Shown here in pieces: positions 25,983-34,836 of a stretch of DNA of 64,000 nucleotides (position 1 is the stretch's first letter; the number at the start of each line of letters is the position of its first letter). The notes below the pieces were generated by a model. It saw only the letters and a program-made list of their open reading frames with translations, made no database searches and was not told where the DNA came from. The stretch lies in NCBI GenBank assembly GCA_946410455.1, contig CAMKAJ010000008.1:1-64000 (forward strand), written 5' to 3'. The stretch is from an uncultured Bacteroidales bacterium. Lineage in GTDB: Bacteria > Bacteroidota > Bacteroidia > Bacteroidales > UBA932. A program made the translations under genes and the position numbers.

Positions 25983-26911
25983 TTGCGGCGGAGCTGGATA
26001 GTATCCCCTTCCTTGGGGACATAGTCGGCCGGCAGCTTGTTCAGACGGCGAATGGCAGATACGCGCACGCCAAAGCGCTGTGCAATGCCACGAAGAGTTT
26101 CGCCGTCGCTCCCTATCACATACTTCTCTACACCACGGGCAGCCTGGGACTTCTTGCCCTTAAGGAACACCACAGTACCGGGGGCCAGAGGCTCAGATGC
26201 CTTAAGGTCGTTGAAAGAAAGTAATTCCTTCAAGAACAAGTTGTTTGCCGCAGCAAGGGTCTCGTACTCATCGCCTTCTACAGCATAGATGCACGGCACT
26301 CCGTTTATCTCGTACACCACCCGCTCAAGGTTGAAACGGTACTCCTCATGCACCTTGGACGGAGTAATCTTCACCGGGCTCCCGGCTACCATCGGAGTCT
26401 CCTCGGGAACCTCGGTACCGGCGTCGTAAGTGTAAAGCTCGTAGTCGTTTATAATCTTGATGAGCTTGTCTGCGTAGCGAGGATCAGTAGCATATCCTGC
26501 CTTCTTCAGCCCCCTTGCCCAAGCCTTGTAGTCGGTAGGCTCAAGCTCGAACAGGCCCTTGTAGCGGTCGCGATAGCGCAGAAAATCAGAGTGGTCACGG
26601 AAAGATGCTTCTGCATCGGGATACACGCGGAAGCACTCCTGCGCTGCATCATCGTCGCGATACATCTTCTTGCCGGTCCAGTCGCTATGGCACTTTACTC
26701 CAAAGTGATTGTTGGCCTTGATTGCAAGCACAGACTGACCTGCAGCAGATTCCACCAGGCCTTGGGCAAGAGTAATAGAGGCAGGGACCCCCGTACGCTG
26801 CATCTCAGCAACCGCAATAGGAGAATACTGCCTGATATAATTCTGGTAAACATCATCTCCAGCCGGTGCGACCAGGAGCGATGCCAATAAGAAGTACAAT
26901 AAACTTTTCAC
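25979..26911 (-). CDS. glucosaminidase-domain peptidoglycan hydrolase with C-terminal LysM region
   Basis: 310 aa from a GTG start at 26911. A Sec-type signal leads to a mannosyl-glycoprotein endo-beta-N-acetylglucosaminidase-like domain (about 25-165): ITLAQGLVESAAGQS with the catalytic Glu, NNHFGVKCHSDWTGK, and YATDPRYADKLIKII. Two LysM-like segments follow (about 200-250 and 265-308, the latter VIGSDGETLRGIAQRFGV). It cuts peptidoglycan glycan chains and is ATGA-coupled to mltG. A TATCTTCG box (26916-26923), one base off consensus, ends 4 nt before the GTG. Confidence 0.88.
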   Translation of the reverse strand: MKSLLYFLLASLLVAPAGDDVYQNYIRQYSPIAVAEMQRTGVPASITLAQGLVESAAGQSVLAIKANNHFGVKCHSDWTGKKMYRDDDAAQECFRVYPDAEASFRDHSDFLRYRDRYKGLFELEPTDYKAWARGLKKAGYATDPRYADKLIKIINDYELYTYDAGTEVPEETPMVAGSPVKITPSKVHEEYRFNLERVVYEINGVPCIYAVEGDEYETLAAANNLFLKELLSFNDLKASEPLAPGTVVFLKGKKSQAARGVEKYVIGSDGETLRGIAQRFGVRVSAIRRLNKLPADYVPKEGDTIQLRRK

Positions 26912-26923
26912 GTAGCGAAGATA

Positions 26924-27727
26924 CTAAAATTCGAACACATCGCAATCGGATGCCGCAAATGTATTCGGAAAAATCTCCTTGCACTCTGCAAGAAGTGCGC
27001 CTGTATCTGCAATACGCGAAGAATAATGACCTATTATTAATTGTCCGGCCCCAGCCTGCAGCGCACAATTGGCAGCATGCGCAGCGGTGGAATGAAAACG
27101 CGCCGTAGCCTTGTCGGCCATATCGTTCATATATGTGGCCTCATGGTACAAGCAGCTTACGCCCTTCACATACTCGGGCAGAGCCTCAAAGGGCGCGGTA
27201 TCGGAGCAGTACGCATAAGATTTGCCCACGTAGGCCGGATTCTCCTGCCGATGGCATTCGCTCACCGTCTCATCGAAGCGAAACCCATAGCAATCTATCT
27301 TATGATTGAGAGGGAAGGCAGTGACCGTGAGCTGCTTGGAGGTATGCACCAGCTCCGGAGCCTTACCGGTAAGGGCGTGGAAGCGTATCTCGTAAAGGTC
27401 TTCGGAGCCAAAGTAGCTGCGATAGAAATTAAGAACTCCGCCAAGGGCCTGGGGGCCATAGATATCCAGTGCTGCGCTGCGCCCGTACATGGCCATGGAG
27501 TTGAGCAAGCCGAAGAGCCCGAAAAGATGGTCTCCGTGTATGTGGGAGATAAATATCGCCTCTATCTTGACGAAGGAGAAATGGCAGCGGCGCATCTGCT
27601 GCTGCGTGCCTTCGCCGCAATCGATAAGAAACAAGCGCCCGTTCGCACTGAGCATCTGGGCGCTTGGATTTCTATCAGAAATGGGCATGGCCGAAGCCGT
27701 GCCCATTGTCGTGACGGAGAAGACCAT
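26924..27727 (-). CDS. rnz: ribonuclease Z
   Basis: 267 aa metallo-beta-lactamase-fold nuclease with motif II HIHGDH (FISHIHGDHLFGL near residue 60), IDCGEGTQQQ, SYAYCSDT, LYHEATYMNDM and the HST motif (RFHSTAAHAA). It matures tRNA 3' ends. It is about 35 residues shorter than typical Bacteroides homologues, the loss lying between the GFRF and AYCSDT segments. Its ATG overlaps the rpsA stop (TAATG at 27727), so it is translationally coupled to ribosomal protein S1. Confidence 0.92.
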   Translation of the reverse strand: MVFSVTTMGTASAMPISDRNPSAQMLSANGRLFLIDCGEGTQQQMRRCHFSFVKIEAIFISHIHGDHLFGLFGLLNSMAMYGRSAALDIYGPQALGGVLNFYRSYFGSEDLYEIRFHALTGKAPELVHTSKQLTVTAFPLNHKIDCYGFRFDETVSECHRQENPAYVGKSYAYCSDTAPFEALPEYVKGVSCLYHEATYMNDMADKATARFHSTAAHAANCALQAGAGQLIIGHYSSRIADTGALLAECKEIFPNTFAASDCDVFEF

Positions 27728-29529
27728 TATTTGCCAGCCTTCTCGAGTTTCTCCTTAAGTGCTGCAAGGGCGTCGATGTCGCCGAGGGTGGCCTTCTCAA
27801 CATTGGCGTTGACCTTCTTGACAGCCTTCTTTGTGGTCTCTGCCTCTGCGGCAACTGCCTTCTCCTTAACCTCCTGGTATGTACGCAGGTGGCTGAGGAT
27901 GATGCGGCGGGTGCTGCGACGGAGCTCGACAACCTTAAAAGGAAGGGTCTCACCTGCAACTGCACTCTTGCCGTCTTCCTTGACAATCTCGCGGTTGAAG
28001 GCAAATCCTTCTACCTCGCCGTCAAGAGTAATCATAGCGCCCTTGTCGGTGACGGATGCCACGGTGCCCTCTACGGTGCTGCCGACGGGGAACTTGGCCT
28101 CAATCTCGTCCCAAGGATTGGTAGTGAGCTGCTTATGGCCGAGGCTGAGTTTGTGGTTGGCCTCGTCGAAGTCGAGAATCTGAACCTCGATGCTGTCGCC
28201 TGCGTTCACAACCTCTGAAGGATGCTTGATCTTGTTCCAGCTGAGGTCGCTGATGTGTACCAGACCCTCTACACCGTCCTCAAGCTCAGCAAATACACCG
28301 AAGTTGGTGACGTTGCGTACGGTAGCAGTGTGCTTGCTGCCGACAGGATACTTCTCGCGGATGCTCTCCCAAGGATTGGTGGTGAGCTGCTTGAGTCCGA
28401 GAGAAATCTTGCGGGCCTCACGGTCGATGCTGAGTACCTGAGCCTCAACCTCCTCGCCTTGCTTCAGGAATTCCTGTGCGCTGTGCAGACGGGGGCTCCA
28501 GCTCATCTCGCTCACGTGAACGAGACCCTCTACGCCGGGCTCAATCTCGATGAATGCGCCGTAGTCGGCGAGCAGGATAACCTTACCCTTGACCTTGTCG
28601 CCAACTTTGAGGTTGGGATCGAGGTTCTCCCAAGGATGAGGAGTAAGCTGCTTGAGACCCAGAGCTATACGCTTCTGCTGCTCGTTGAAGTCGAGAACCA
28701 CGACCTTGATCTTCTCGTCCAGGGAGACGATCTCCTCGGGGTGGTTGACGCGGCCCCAGCTGAGGTCGGTAATATGAATGAGACCGTCCACGCCGCCGAG
28801 GTCTACGAACACACCGTAGTTGGTGATGTTCTTGACCACGCCCTCGAGGATCTGGCCCTTCTCGAGCTTGCCGATGAGTTCTGCCCTCTTGGCCTCCTGC
28901 TCAGCCTCGAGCAGAGCCTTGTGGGACACGACTACGTTACGGTACTCGTTGTTTATCTTGACAATCTTGAAGTCAATGGTCTGGTTGACGAACTGATCGT
29001 AGTCACGGATAGGCTTGATGTCGATCTGGCTGCCGGGGAGGAAAGCCTCGATACCGAACACGTCCACGATCATACCGCCCTTGGTGCGGGTCTTCACAAA
29101 ACCCTTGACGATCTCGTCGTTCTCAAATGCCTCATTGACTCTGTCCCAAGACTTGAGTGCGCGTGCCTTCTTGTGGGAAAGGACGATCTGTCCCTTCTTG
29201 TCCTCAGGAGACTCTACGAGAACCTCCACCTTGTCACCAACCTTAAGGTCGGGATTGTAGCGGAACTCGGTTGCCATGATGACACCCTCGCTCTTGCCGC
29301 CGACAGAAACGACGACCTCACGCTTGTTGATAGCGGTGACCTCGCCTTCCTTGGTCTCATTAGCGTCGATACGGGCAAGCGTCTTGTCGTACGCGGCCTC
29401 GATCTCTGCCTTCTGTGCAGCTCCGTAAAGATCTTTGTCGCTCTCAAATGCTTCCCAATCAAAATTCTCAGGAGCAATAGAGGCGTTCAGCATCTGCGCA
29501 GCCTTGGTTACTTTTTCTTCATTTTCCAT
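27727..29529 (-). CDS. rpsA: 30S ribosomal protein S1
   Basis: 600 aa with six S1 RNA-binding repeats. The well-conserved repeats 3-6 open with signatures such as GVVKNITNYGVFVDLGGVDG and carry repeated GLKQLTxxPWE linkers. The C-terminus is Lys/Ala-rich. S1 binds mRNA to the small subunit. Its importance here is heightened because Shine-Dalgarno sequences are not evident. The mRNA leader is predicted to begin near 29602 and carries a short GC-rich hairpin. The stop codon overlaps the rnz start. Confidence 0.97.
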   Translation of the reverse strand: MENEEKVTKAAQMLNASIAPENFDWEAFESDKDLYGAAQKAEIEAAYDKTLARIDANETKEGEVTAINKREVVVSVGGKSEGVIMATEFRYNPDLKVGDKVEVLVESPEDKKGQIVLSHKKARALKSWDRVNEAFENDEIVKGFVKTRTKGGMIVDVFGIEAFLPGSQIDIKPIRDYDQFVNQTIDFKIVKINNEYRNVVVSHKALLEAEQEAKRAELIGKLEKGQILEGVVKNITNYGVFVDLGGVDGLIHITDLSWGRVNHPEEIVSLDEKIKVVVLDFNEQQKRIALGLKQLTPHPWENLDPNLKVGDKVKGKVILLADYGAFIEIEPGVEGLVHVSEMSWSPRLHSAQEFLKQGEEVEAQVLSIDREARKISLGLKQLTTNPWESIREKYPVGSKHTATVRNVTNFGVFAELEDGVEGLVHISDLSWNKIKHPSEVVNAGDSIEVQILDFDEANHKLSLGHKQLTTNPWDEIEAKFPVGSTVEGTVASVTDKGAMITLDGEVEGFAFNREIVKEDGKSAVAGETLPFKVVELRRSTRRIILSHLRTYQEVKEKAVAAEAETTKKAVKKVNANVEKATLGDIDALAALKEKLEKAGK

Positions 29530-29580
29530 TTTAACTAAACTTTTGAAAAACTAGTAATTAAACATTATGTCTTGTGCCCG

Positions 29581-29596
29581 TGGGACCCAGGTCCCA
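29581..29596 (-). promoter_or_regulatory. GC-rich inverted repeat at the 5' end of the rpsA leader
   Basis: TGGGACC-CA-GGTCCCA lies 52 nt before the rpsA ATG and just downstream of its -7 element. It could be an operator or a 5' hairpin in the S1 mRNA leader. Confidence 0.45.
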
Positions 29597-29607
29597 ACAA
29601 AAGCGCG

Positions 29608-29615
29608 CAAATTTA
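29608..29615 (-). promoter_or_regulatory. -7 element for rpsA
   Basis: Minus-strand TAAATTTG, giving a predicted leader of about 70 nt before the ATG at 29529. Confidence 0.6.
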
Positions 29616-29660
29616 GACATAAAAATTGAGATTAGAAAGTATATGACCAATATTTTATTA

Positions 29661-29668
29661 TATCTTTG
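29661..29668 (+). promoter_or_regulatory. -7 element for pnuC-recR
   Basis: TATCTTTG, 4 nt before the ATG at 29673. It rules out the longer in-frame ORF start at 29574. Confidence 0.65.
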
Positions 29669-29672
29669 CACC

Positions 29673-30305
29673 ATGATTACAGTACTGATTTCTCCTATAC
29701 TCGACTGGTTCGCCGCGAACCACTCTTGGCTGCAGGTTTTACCGATGGTGTTCGGTATTACATATATGACTCTACAGATATTCCAGCACAAGTGGATGTG
29801 GTATTTGAGCATACTTACTTCTACTGCCGCCCTGTCTATCGCAATGACTAACATGAAAGACGGTGCATGGGCTCCGCTCTGGGCGCAGGTTGTGCTGAAC
29901 GTTTACCTGATATGCGTTGCTATTGCCGGCATTATCAACTGGAAGAAGCTGGAAGGAGAGAGCAGCGGAAAGATACACGTTGTCCCGTTCAAAAAGCGCA
30001 GCCTTATAATCGCCCTGATTGTATTCGCCACGCAGACTCCCCTGCTCGCATGGATTCTCAGCCTTACCAGCGACCCGGCACCCGTTCTGGACGCTGCCTC
30101 CCTCATCCTGAGCTTTATAGCCGCCTGGATGCTGGCCAGGTCGCACAAAGAACAGTATCTGTTCTGGATTGTCGCCAATGTGCTCATTATTGCGGTGTAT
30201 GCCGGGCAGAGCCAGTGGTTCATGGTGGGAATGTACTCATTCTACATCGTAACTTGTGTAACAGGATACATTAACTGGTCGAAGAACGGAGTTATAGTGG
30301 AATGA
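29673..30305 (+). CDS. pnuC: PnuC-family nicotinamide riboside transporter
   Basis: 210 aa from the ATG at 29673, with about seven hydrophobic segments. The family signatures are WYLSILTSTAAL, the aromatic VYLICVAIAGIINWKK segment and QYLFWIVANVLIIAVY. PnuC proteins import nicotinamide riboside (or related vitamin forms) by facilitated diffusion. The transcript appears leaderless, so no room exists for an NAD riboswitch. The stop overlaps the recR start (ATGA at 30302-30305). Confidence 0.87.
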   Translation: MITVLISPILDWFAANHSWLQVLPMVFGITYMTLQIFQHKWMWYLSILTSTAALSIAMTNMKDGAWAPLWAQVVLNVYLICVAIAGIINWKKLEGESSGKIHVVPFKKRSLIIALIVFATQTPLLAWILSLTSDPAPVLDAASLILSFIAAWMLARSHKEQYLFWIVANVLIIAVYAGQSQWFMVGMYSFYIVTCVTGYINWSKNGVIVE

Positions 30306-30913
30306 CCGGGACCGGCAACTATCCTTCCAAGGCCCTCCGAGACGCAGTAGAGGCCATCAGTTCCCTGCCGGGTGTAGGAAGCCGCAGTGCCCTGCGCCTG
30401 GCGCTGCACCTGCTCAAGCAACCGGCAGATAAGATTCACCACTTTGCCGCTGCCGTTGACAATCTGGCAGAAGGCGTGCATTACTGCAAGACCTGCATGA
30501 TGATAGCCGACGGCGACCGCTGCGAGATCTGCGCCGACACCCGCCGCGACCACGATACGATTTGCGTTGTGGAGAGCGTGCGCGATGTAATGTCCATAGA
30601 GGCCACCGGCCAGTACCATGGGGTATATCACGTGCTCGGAGGCATTATCTCCCCCATCAACGGAGTCGGGCCTTCCGACCTCACAATCAAGCAATTGGCA
30701 GAGCGTGTCGGCCCCTCTAACGAAGTAATCCTGGCACTTTCCGGCGATGTAGAGGGCGAAACTACCGCGTTCTACATCTACCGCCAGATAGAAAAGAGTG
30801 GATGCCGCGTTACCACACTCGCGCGCGGACTGGGATTCGGCGACGAGCTCGAGTACGCAGACTCCCTGACCCTCGGTCGCTCCATAGTCAACCGACAGGT
30901 ATTCAAGCCGTAA
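30302..30913 (+). CDS. recR: recombination mediator RecR
   Basis: 203 aa, normal length. An N-terminal helix-hairpin-helix (LPGVGSRSALRLALHLL) leads to the C4 zinc finger CKTCMMIADGDRCEIC and then a TOPRIM domain starting CVVESVRDVMSIE. With RecO and RecF it loads RecA onto SSB-coated DNA. It is ATGA-coupled to pnuC, a pairing with no obvious functional link. Confidence 0.96.
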   Translation: MTGTGNYPSKALRDAVEAISSLPGVGSRSALRLALHLLKQPADKIHHFAAAVDNLAEGVHYCKTCMMIADGDRCEICADTRRDHDTICVVESVRDVMSIEATGQYHGVYHVLGGIISPINGVGPSDLTIKQLAERVGPSNEVILALSGDVEGETTAFYIYRQIEKSGCRVTTLARGLGFGDELEYADSLTLGRSIVNRQVFKP

Positions 30914-30934
30914 TCTGAATTGCAGGTCTGCTGC

Positions 30935-32068
30935 CTACTTGGAACGCTCCATGCTGGGGAAGCGGTACAAGCAGGTGTGAGAATAGGTCTCGCCCGGCAG
31001 AAGCACAGTCTGCGGGAAATCGGGATGATGCACTCCGTCAGGAAATTTCTGAGTCTCCAGAGCGAAGGCGCCGCGATACACTATGTCGTTGCCGTACTTG
31101 TCGATAGTCTTGCCGTCGCCGAAGAAGTTGCCACTGTAGAACTGCAGGCCGGGCTGGTCTGAGAGAACCTCCAGCACGGTGCCGGATTCGGGCTCAAATA
31201 CCACTGCATCCAGCGTAAGCCCCTCTCCGCCGTCATACTCGATCACCCAGTTGTGGTCGTATCCATGGCCATATTGGAGCTGGATGTCATCTGCATCTAT
31301 GCGCTCCCCAATAGTGTGGGGCTCGCGGAAGTCGAATGGACTACCCTCTACAGGTGCCACGAGGCCCACGGGAATAAGATTCTCGTCGATTGGAGTGATG
31401 CCGGCTGCATTGATGCGCAGCACATGGCCAAGGATATCGCCCTTGCCGCTCCCCTTGAGGTTGAAGAAAGGATGGTGGGCCAGGTTGATGGGCGTAGGAG
31501 CATCGGTTGTGGCCTCGAAAACCACCTTCAGGCCATGGTCGGAGGTGAGCATATAGCGTACGCTGATGGTCTTGTTGCCGGGGAAACCGCCAAGCCCGTC
31601 GGGGTGCACGACTTGCATTTTTATGCTGTTCTTGCTCTGTTCCACCACGTCCCAAACCAGATTGTCGATGCCCACGAAACCGCCGTGCAGGGTATTCTCG
31701 CCGTCGTTCTTATCCAGACTATAGCTTACGCCGTCCAGCTCAAATGTGGCTCCGCCGATGCGGTTGGCTACAGGTCCGGGGCTCGAACCAAGGAAGCGCT
31801 CGCCGGGATTATGCACGTAAGAATCGATGTCCCTGTACCCAATGACTACGTCACGCAGCAGCCCAGCCCTGTCGGGAGCCCACAGAGAAACAACCCGGGC
31901 GCCGTAATTGGTAATCTGAGCATACATACCGCCGCCCTCTATGGTATAGAGCGACACGGGCTTGCCATCGATAGTTGTATCAAACGCCTGGGCCGGAATC
32001 AAGCGGACCTTGGGCTGGGCGCAAGCAGCAAGTGCCACAAGCGCCAAGATGGGGAGCAGTCTTTTCAT
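30935..32068 (-). CDS. galM: aldose 1-epimerase lipoprotein (GalM-like)
   Basis: 377 aa. A lipoprotein signal peptide (LALVALAACAQP) puts this mutarotase in the envelope, unlike cytoplasmic E. coli GalM. Family motifs are NYGARVVSLWAPD, TLHGGFVGIDNLVWD with the first active-site His, NLAHHPFFNL with the second, QFYSGNFF, and the catalytic Glu in ALETQKFPDG. It interconverts sugar anomers before import. The start overlaps the corA stop by ATGA. Confidence 0.92.
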   Translation of the reverse strand: MKRLLPILALVALAACAQPKVRLIPAQAFDTTIDGKPVSLYTIEGGGMYAQITNYGARVVSLWAPDRAGLLRDVVIGYRDIDSYVHNPGERFLGSSPGPVANRIGGATFELDGVSYSLDKNDGENTLHGGFVGIDNLVWDVVEQSKNSIKMQVVHPDGLGGFPGNKTISVRYMLTSDHGLKVVFEATTDAPTPINLAHHPFFNLKGSGKGDILGHVLRINAAGITPIDENLIPVGLVAPVEGSPFDFREPHTIGERIDADDIQLQYGHGYDHNWVIEYDGGEGLTLDAVVFEPESGTVLEVLSDQPGLQFYSGNFFGDGKTIDKYGNDIVYRGAFALETQKFPDGVHHPDFPQTVLLPGETYSHTCLYRFPSMERSK

Positions 32069-33018
32069 AACATTTTTTTGTGCTTGAATATCAACCAGAT
32101 ACTAACGATCAACACGGTCATCAGCAAGGCTATCGCGGGCCATGCCCACCACTTGTCTGCGAAGGGCAAAGTTACGTTCATACCGTAGAAACTGGCAACA
32201 AGGGTAGCCGGCATGAGGAGCAGGGAAACGAAGGTGAATATCTTCATTATGCTGTTCTGCTCCAGATTGATAAGTCCCACTACCGTCTCCTGCAAGTACT
32301 CGAGCCTCTCGAATGCAAAATTCGTGTGGTTGATAAGAGAAGCGATATCCTGCAGAATAACGGAGAGGTCTTCGCGAAGCTCGGAATTCTTGGGGCAGCG
32401 CTTGCTCTTAATGATATTGGAGAGGAGCCTCTGTTTATCCACAATATTCTCTCTAACAAACATCGCATTCTCTTGCAACTGATTGATATCCAAGAGGAAT
32501 TCCTCGTTTATATCTTCTTGCTGGTTGATACGCTTGCTGAACTGCGATACGTCTTTGGAAATAAGCTCCACGATATCGGCATCAAGGTCGATACGCTTGT
32601 CCATTATCTCTACAAATACAGTAAAGCCGTCCGGGAACTGATCCGGAAGAGCTTGAATTTTGCGCTGCAGAGTGTCGAACGAACGCAGAGGAATCTCTCT
32701 GAGTGTGGTTATGCAACGGTCAGATAAGATAAATGAAACCGGGTCCATCAACATCTCGTCGTCGGCCGGAGAGAGGAAGTTGGTGTTGGCGTATATGGCT
32801 TTGTCGTCCTCGGAGAAACGGGAGGAACTTTCGATTTCTTCTGCGGTGGCGCGGCTCTGGATTTCTGTATCCAGAAACGCTTCCACGGCCCTCTTCTCCT
32901 CACCGCTCGGGGAGATGAGGTCTATCCAGAGTATATTTTCCTTGCCGATGGCAGCAATTTGCTTTTCTGACGAAGCGAGAAGTATCTCGGCTCCGGAGCG
33001 ATAGAAAATTCTGATCAT
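32065..33018 (-). CDS. corA: CorA-family magnesium/cobalt transporter
   Basis: 317 aa. A long acidic cytoplasmic N-terminal funnel domain is followed by two C-terminal membrane helices. The selectivity motif YGMNVTLPF lies at the end of the first helix, and the second helix ends in the basic KHKKML tail. It forms a pentameric Mg channel in the inner membrane. It is the first gene of a two-gene unit with galM. Confidence 0.93.
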   Translation of the reverse strand: MIRIFYRSGAEILLASSEKQIAAIGKENILWIDLISPSGEEKRAVEAFLDTEIQSRATAEEIESSSRFSEDDKAIYANTNFLSPADDEMLMDPVSFILSDRCITTLREIPLRSFDTLQRKIQALPDQFPDGFTVFVEIMDKRIDLDADIVELISKDVSQFSKRINQQEDINEEFLLDINQLQENAMFVRENIVDKQRLLSNIIKSKRCPKNSELREDLSVILQDIASLINHTNFAFERLEYLQETVVGLINLEQNSIMKIFTFVSLLLMPATLVASFYGMNVTLPFADKWWAWPAIALLMTVLIVSIWLIFKHKKML

Positions 33019-33080
33019 CTTGCCTTCCTGTTTGTTCCCGGCGCACTTGTCGGAAGGGGGTTATACTTAGGTAAATCGTG

Positions 33081-33088
33081 CAAAGGTA
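33081..33088 (-). promoter_or_regulatory. -7 element for corA-galM
   Basis: Minus-strand TACCTTTG, 62 nt before the ATG at 33018. The leader has no recognised Mg riboswitch. Confidence 0.55.
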
Positions 33089-33100
33089 AGTATTTTTTGC

Positions 33101-33128
33101 AAAAAAAAGAGCCCGAATCGCTTCGGGC
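33101..33128 (-). terminator. terminator of the class II aldolase gene
   Basis: The perfect hairpin GCCCGAA-TCGC-TTCGGGC (33111-33128) is followed on the minus strand by T8 (complement of 33101-33108). It lies 25 bp after the aldolase stop. Confidence 0.85.
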
Positions 33129-33153
33129 CCTCAATTATTTTCGTCTTAAGCAA

Positions 33154-34158
33154 TTATCTTGCTTTTCCGTTGGAACCAAGGACGTTGAGAATCTTGTGCT
33201 CATACATCTTCTTCATCTCCTCACGGGCGGGCTTGAGATACTGGCGAGGATCGAAGTGTCCAGGGTACTCAGCAAAGTGCTGGCGTATTGCTGCGGTCAT
33301 GGCCAGACGGCTGTCGGAGTCGATGTTGATCTTGCAGACAGCGCTCTTGGCAGCCTTGCGGAGCTGCTCCTCGGGGATACCTACTGCATCGGGCAGCTTG
33401 CCGCCGTTGGCGTTGATGATATCAACATATTCCTGAGGAACGGAAGAAGAACCGTGAAGTACGATGGGGAAACCGGGGAGTTTCTTCTCTATGGCCTTGA
33501 GCACGTCGAATGCGAGGGGCGGAGGTACCAGACGTCCGGTCTTGGGGTCGCGGGTGCACTGCTCGGGCTTGAATTTGTAAGCTCCGTGGCTGGTTCCGAT
33601 AGAGATGGCGAGGGAGTCGCACTTGGTCTTCTTTACAAAGTCGATAACTTCCTCGGGCTTGGTATAATGGGAAACCTCAGAGGATACCTCGTCTTCTACT
33701 CCTGCGAGTACGCCGAGTTCTGCCTCAACGGTAACGTCATGCTTGTGTGCGTAGTTGACGACTTTGCGGGTAAGGGCCACGTTCTCGTCGTACGGAAGGG
33801 CAGAGCCGTCAATCATAACAGAAGAAAAACCAAAATCAACGCAGCTCTTGCAAAGCTCGTAGCTGTCGCCGTGGTCGAGATGGAGAACGATCTGGGGGCG
33901 CTTCCAACCCAGCTCCTTAGCATACTCCACTGCTCCCTGAGCCATGTAGCGGAGGAGAGTCTGGTTTGCATAGTTGCGGGCTCCCTTGCTTACCTGGAGG
34001 ATAACCGGAGACTTTGTCTCGGCGCAAGCCTGTACAATTGCCTGAAGCTGCTCCATGTTGTTGAAATTGAATGCAGGGATAGCGTAGCCGCCCTTCACAG
34101 CCTTGGCAAACATCTCACGGGTGTTCACCAGGCCAAGATCTTTAAAAGAAACTTTCAT
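33154..34158 (-). CDS. fba: class II fructose-bisphosphate aldolase
   Basis: 334 aa, long class II type. Zinc ligands and motifs are AIPAFNFNNMEQLQA, VLHLDHGDSYELCK with the catalytic Asp and zinc His residues, SHYTKPEEV, AISIGTSHGAYKF and VLHGSSSVPQEYV. It cleaves or forms fructose 1,6-bisphosphate in glycolysis and gluconeogenesis. Single gene with a 40-nt leader and a strong terminator. Confidence 0.95.
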   Translation of the reverse strand: MKVSFKDLGLVNTREMFAKAVKGGYAIPAFNFNNMEQLQAIVQACAETKSPVILQVSKGARNYANQTLLRYMAQGAVEYAKELGWKRPQIVLHLDHGDSYELCKSCVDFGFSSVMIDGSALPYDENVALTRKVVNYAHKHDVTVEAELGVLAGVEDEVSSEVSHYTKPEEVIDFVKKTKCDSLAISIGTSHGAYKFKPEQCTRDPKTGRLVPPPLAFDVLKAIEKKLPGFPIVLHGSSSVPQEYVDIINANGGKLPDAVGIPEEQLRKAAKSAVCKINIDSDSRLAMTAAIRQHFAEYPGHFDPRQYLKPAREEMKKMYEHKILNVLGSNGKAR

Positions 34159-34198
34159 ATTAAATTAGACTATTAAACTAACTGTCTTGTAAATCACG

Positions 34199-34206
34199 CA
34201 AATATA
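34199..34206 (-). promoter_or_regulatory. -7 element for fba
   Basis: Minus-strand TATATTTG, 40 nt before the ATG at 34158. Confidence 0.6.
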
Positions 34207-34266
34207 GCAATTGTTTTCGAGAAAAGGAAAAGTTTTATTATCTTGCGGCCCTAAGAAAGCAATAAT

Positions 34267-34836
34267 ATGCAAGGGAAAGTTATTATTTTTTCGGCCCCTT
34301 CGGGAGCGGGCAAAAGTACGGTAGTTTCGCACCTCCTCAGCCTTCACCCCGAATTCGAATTTTCCATCAGCGCCACATCCCGTCCTCCCAGAGGGTCGGA
34401 AAAGGATGGCGTGGAGTACTACTTCCTCTCGGCCGACCGTTTCCGGCAACTTATTGCGCAAGAGGCTTTTGTAGAGTATGAAGAGGTATATCACGACCGC
34501 TTCTACGGGACGCTCAAGAAGGAGGTTGAACGTATCTGGAGCAAGGGGCACGTGATACTCTTCGACGTAGACGTAAAGGGAGGCGTGAGCCTCAAACGCT
34601 TTTTCGGCGATGCCGCCCTTTCTGTTCTTATTGTTCCTCCGTCCCTGGAGATTCTGGAACAGCGCCTAAGAGGGCGCGGTACCGATTGCGAAGAAGATAT
34701 TCTGGAGCGTATCGGCAAGGCCAGGAGCGAGCTGGATTTTGCGTCCGGGCGCTTCGATTGCGAGATAGTGAACGACAAGCTTGAAGATGCTTTCTCGGAG
34801 GCCGAATCTATCGTAGACAAGTTCTTATGCGCATAG
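34267..34836 (+). CDS. gmk: guanylate kinase
   Basis: 189 aa with the P-loop SAPSGAGKSTVV at the N-terminus, the GMP-binding SISATSRPPRGSEKDGVEYY segment (cited in part) and LFDVDVKGG. It phosphorylates GMP to GDP. An imperfect -7 (TATCTTGC, 34239-34246) precedes it by 20 nt. Its 3' end overlaps nadD by 10 bp, so the two form a nucleotide/cofactor operon. Confidence 0.96.
   Translation: MQGKVIIFSAPSGAGKSTVVSHLLSLHPEFEFSISATSRPPRGSEKDGVEYYFLSADRFRQLIAQEAFVEYEEVYHDRFYGTLKKEVERIWSKGHVILFDVDVKGGVSLKRFFGDAALSVLIVPPSLEILEQRLRGRGTDCEEDILERIGKARSELDFASGRFDCEIVNDKLEDAFSEAESIVDKFLCA

Noticed and set aside
28222..29538. 438-aa plus-strand ORF opposite rpsA
   Set aside because: Antisense shadow of a strongly conserved gene. 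The protein is a Leu/Asp/Val-rich composition artefact with no family resemblance.
29569..29672. NAD-sensing riboswitch before pnuC
   Set aside because: The -7 element lies 4 nt from the ATG, leaving no leader to hold a riboswitch.
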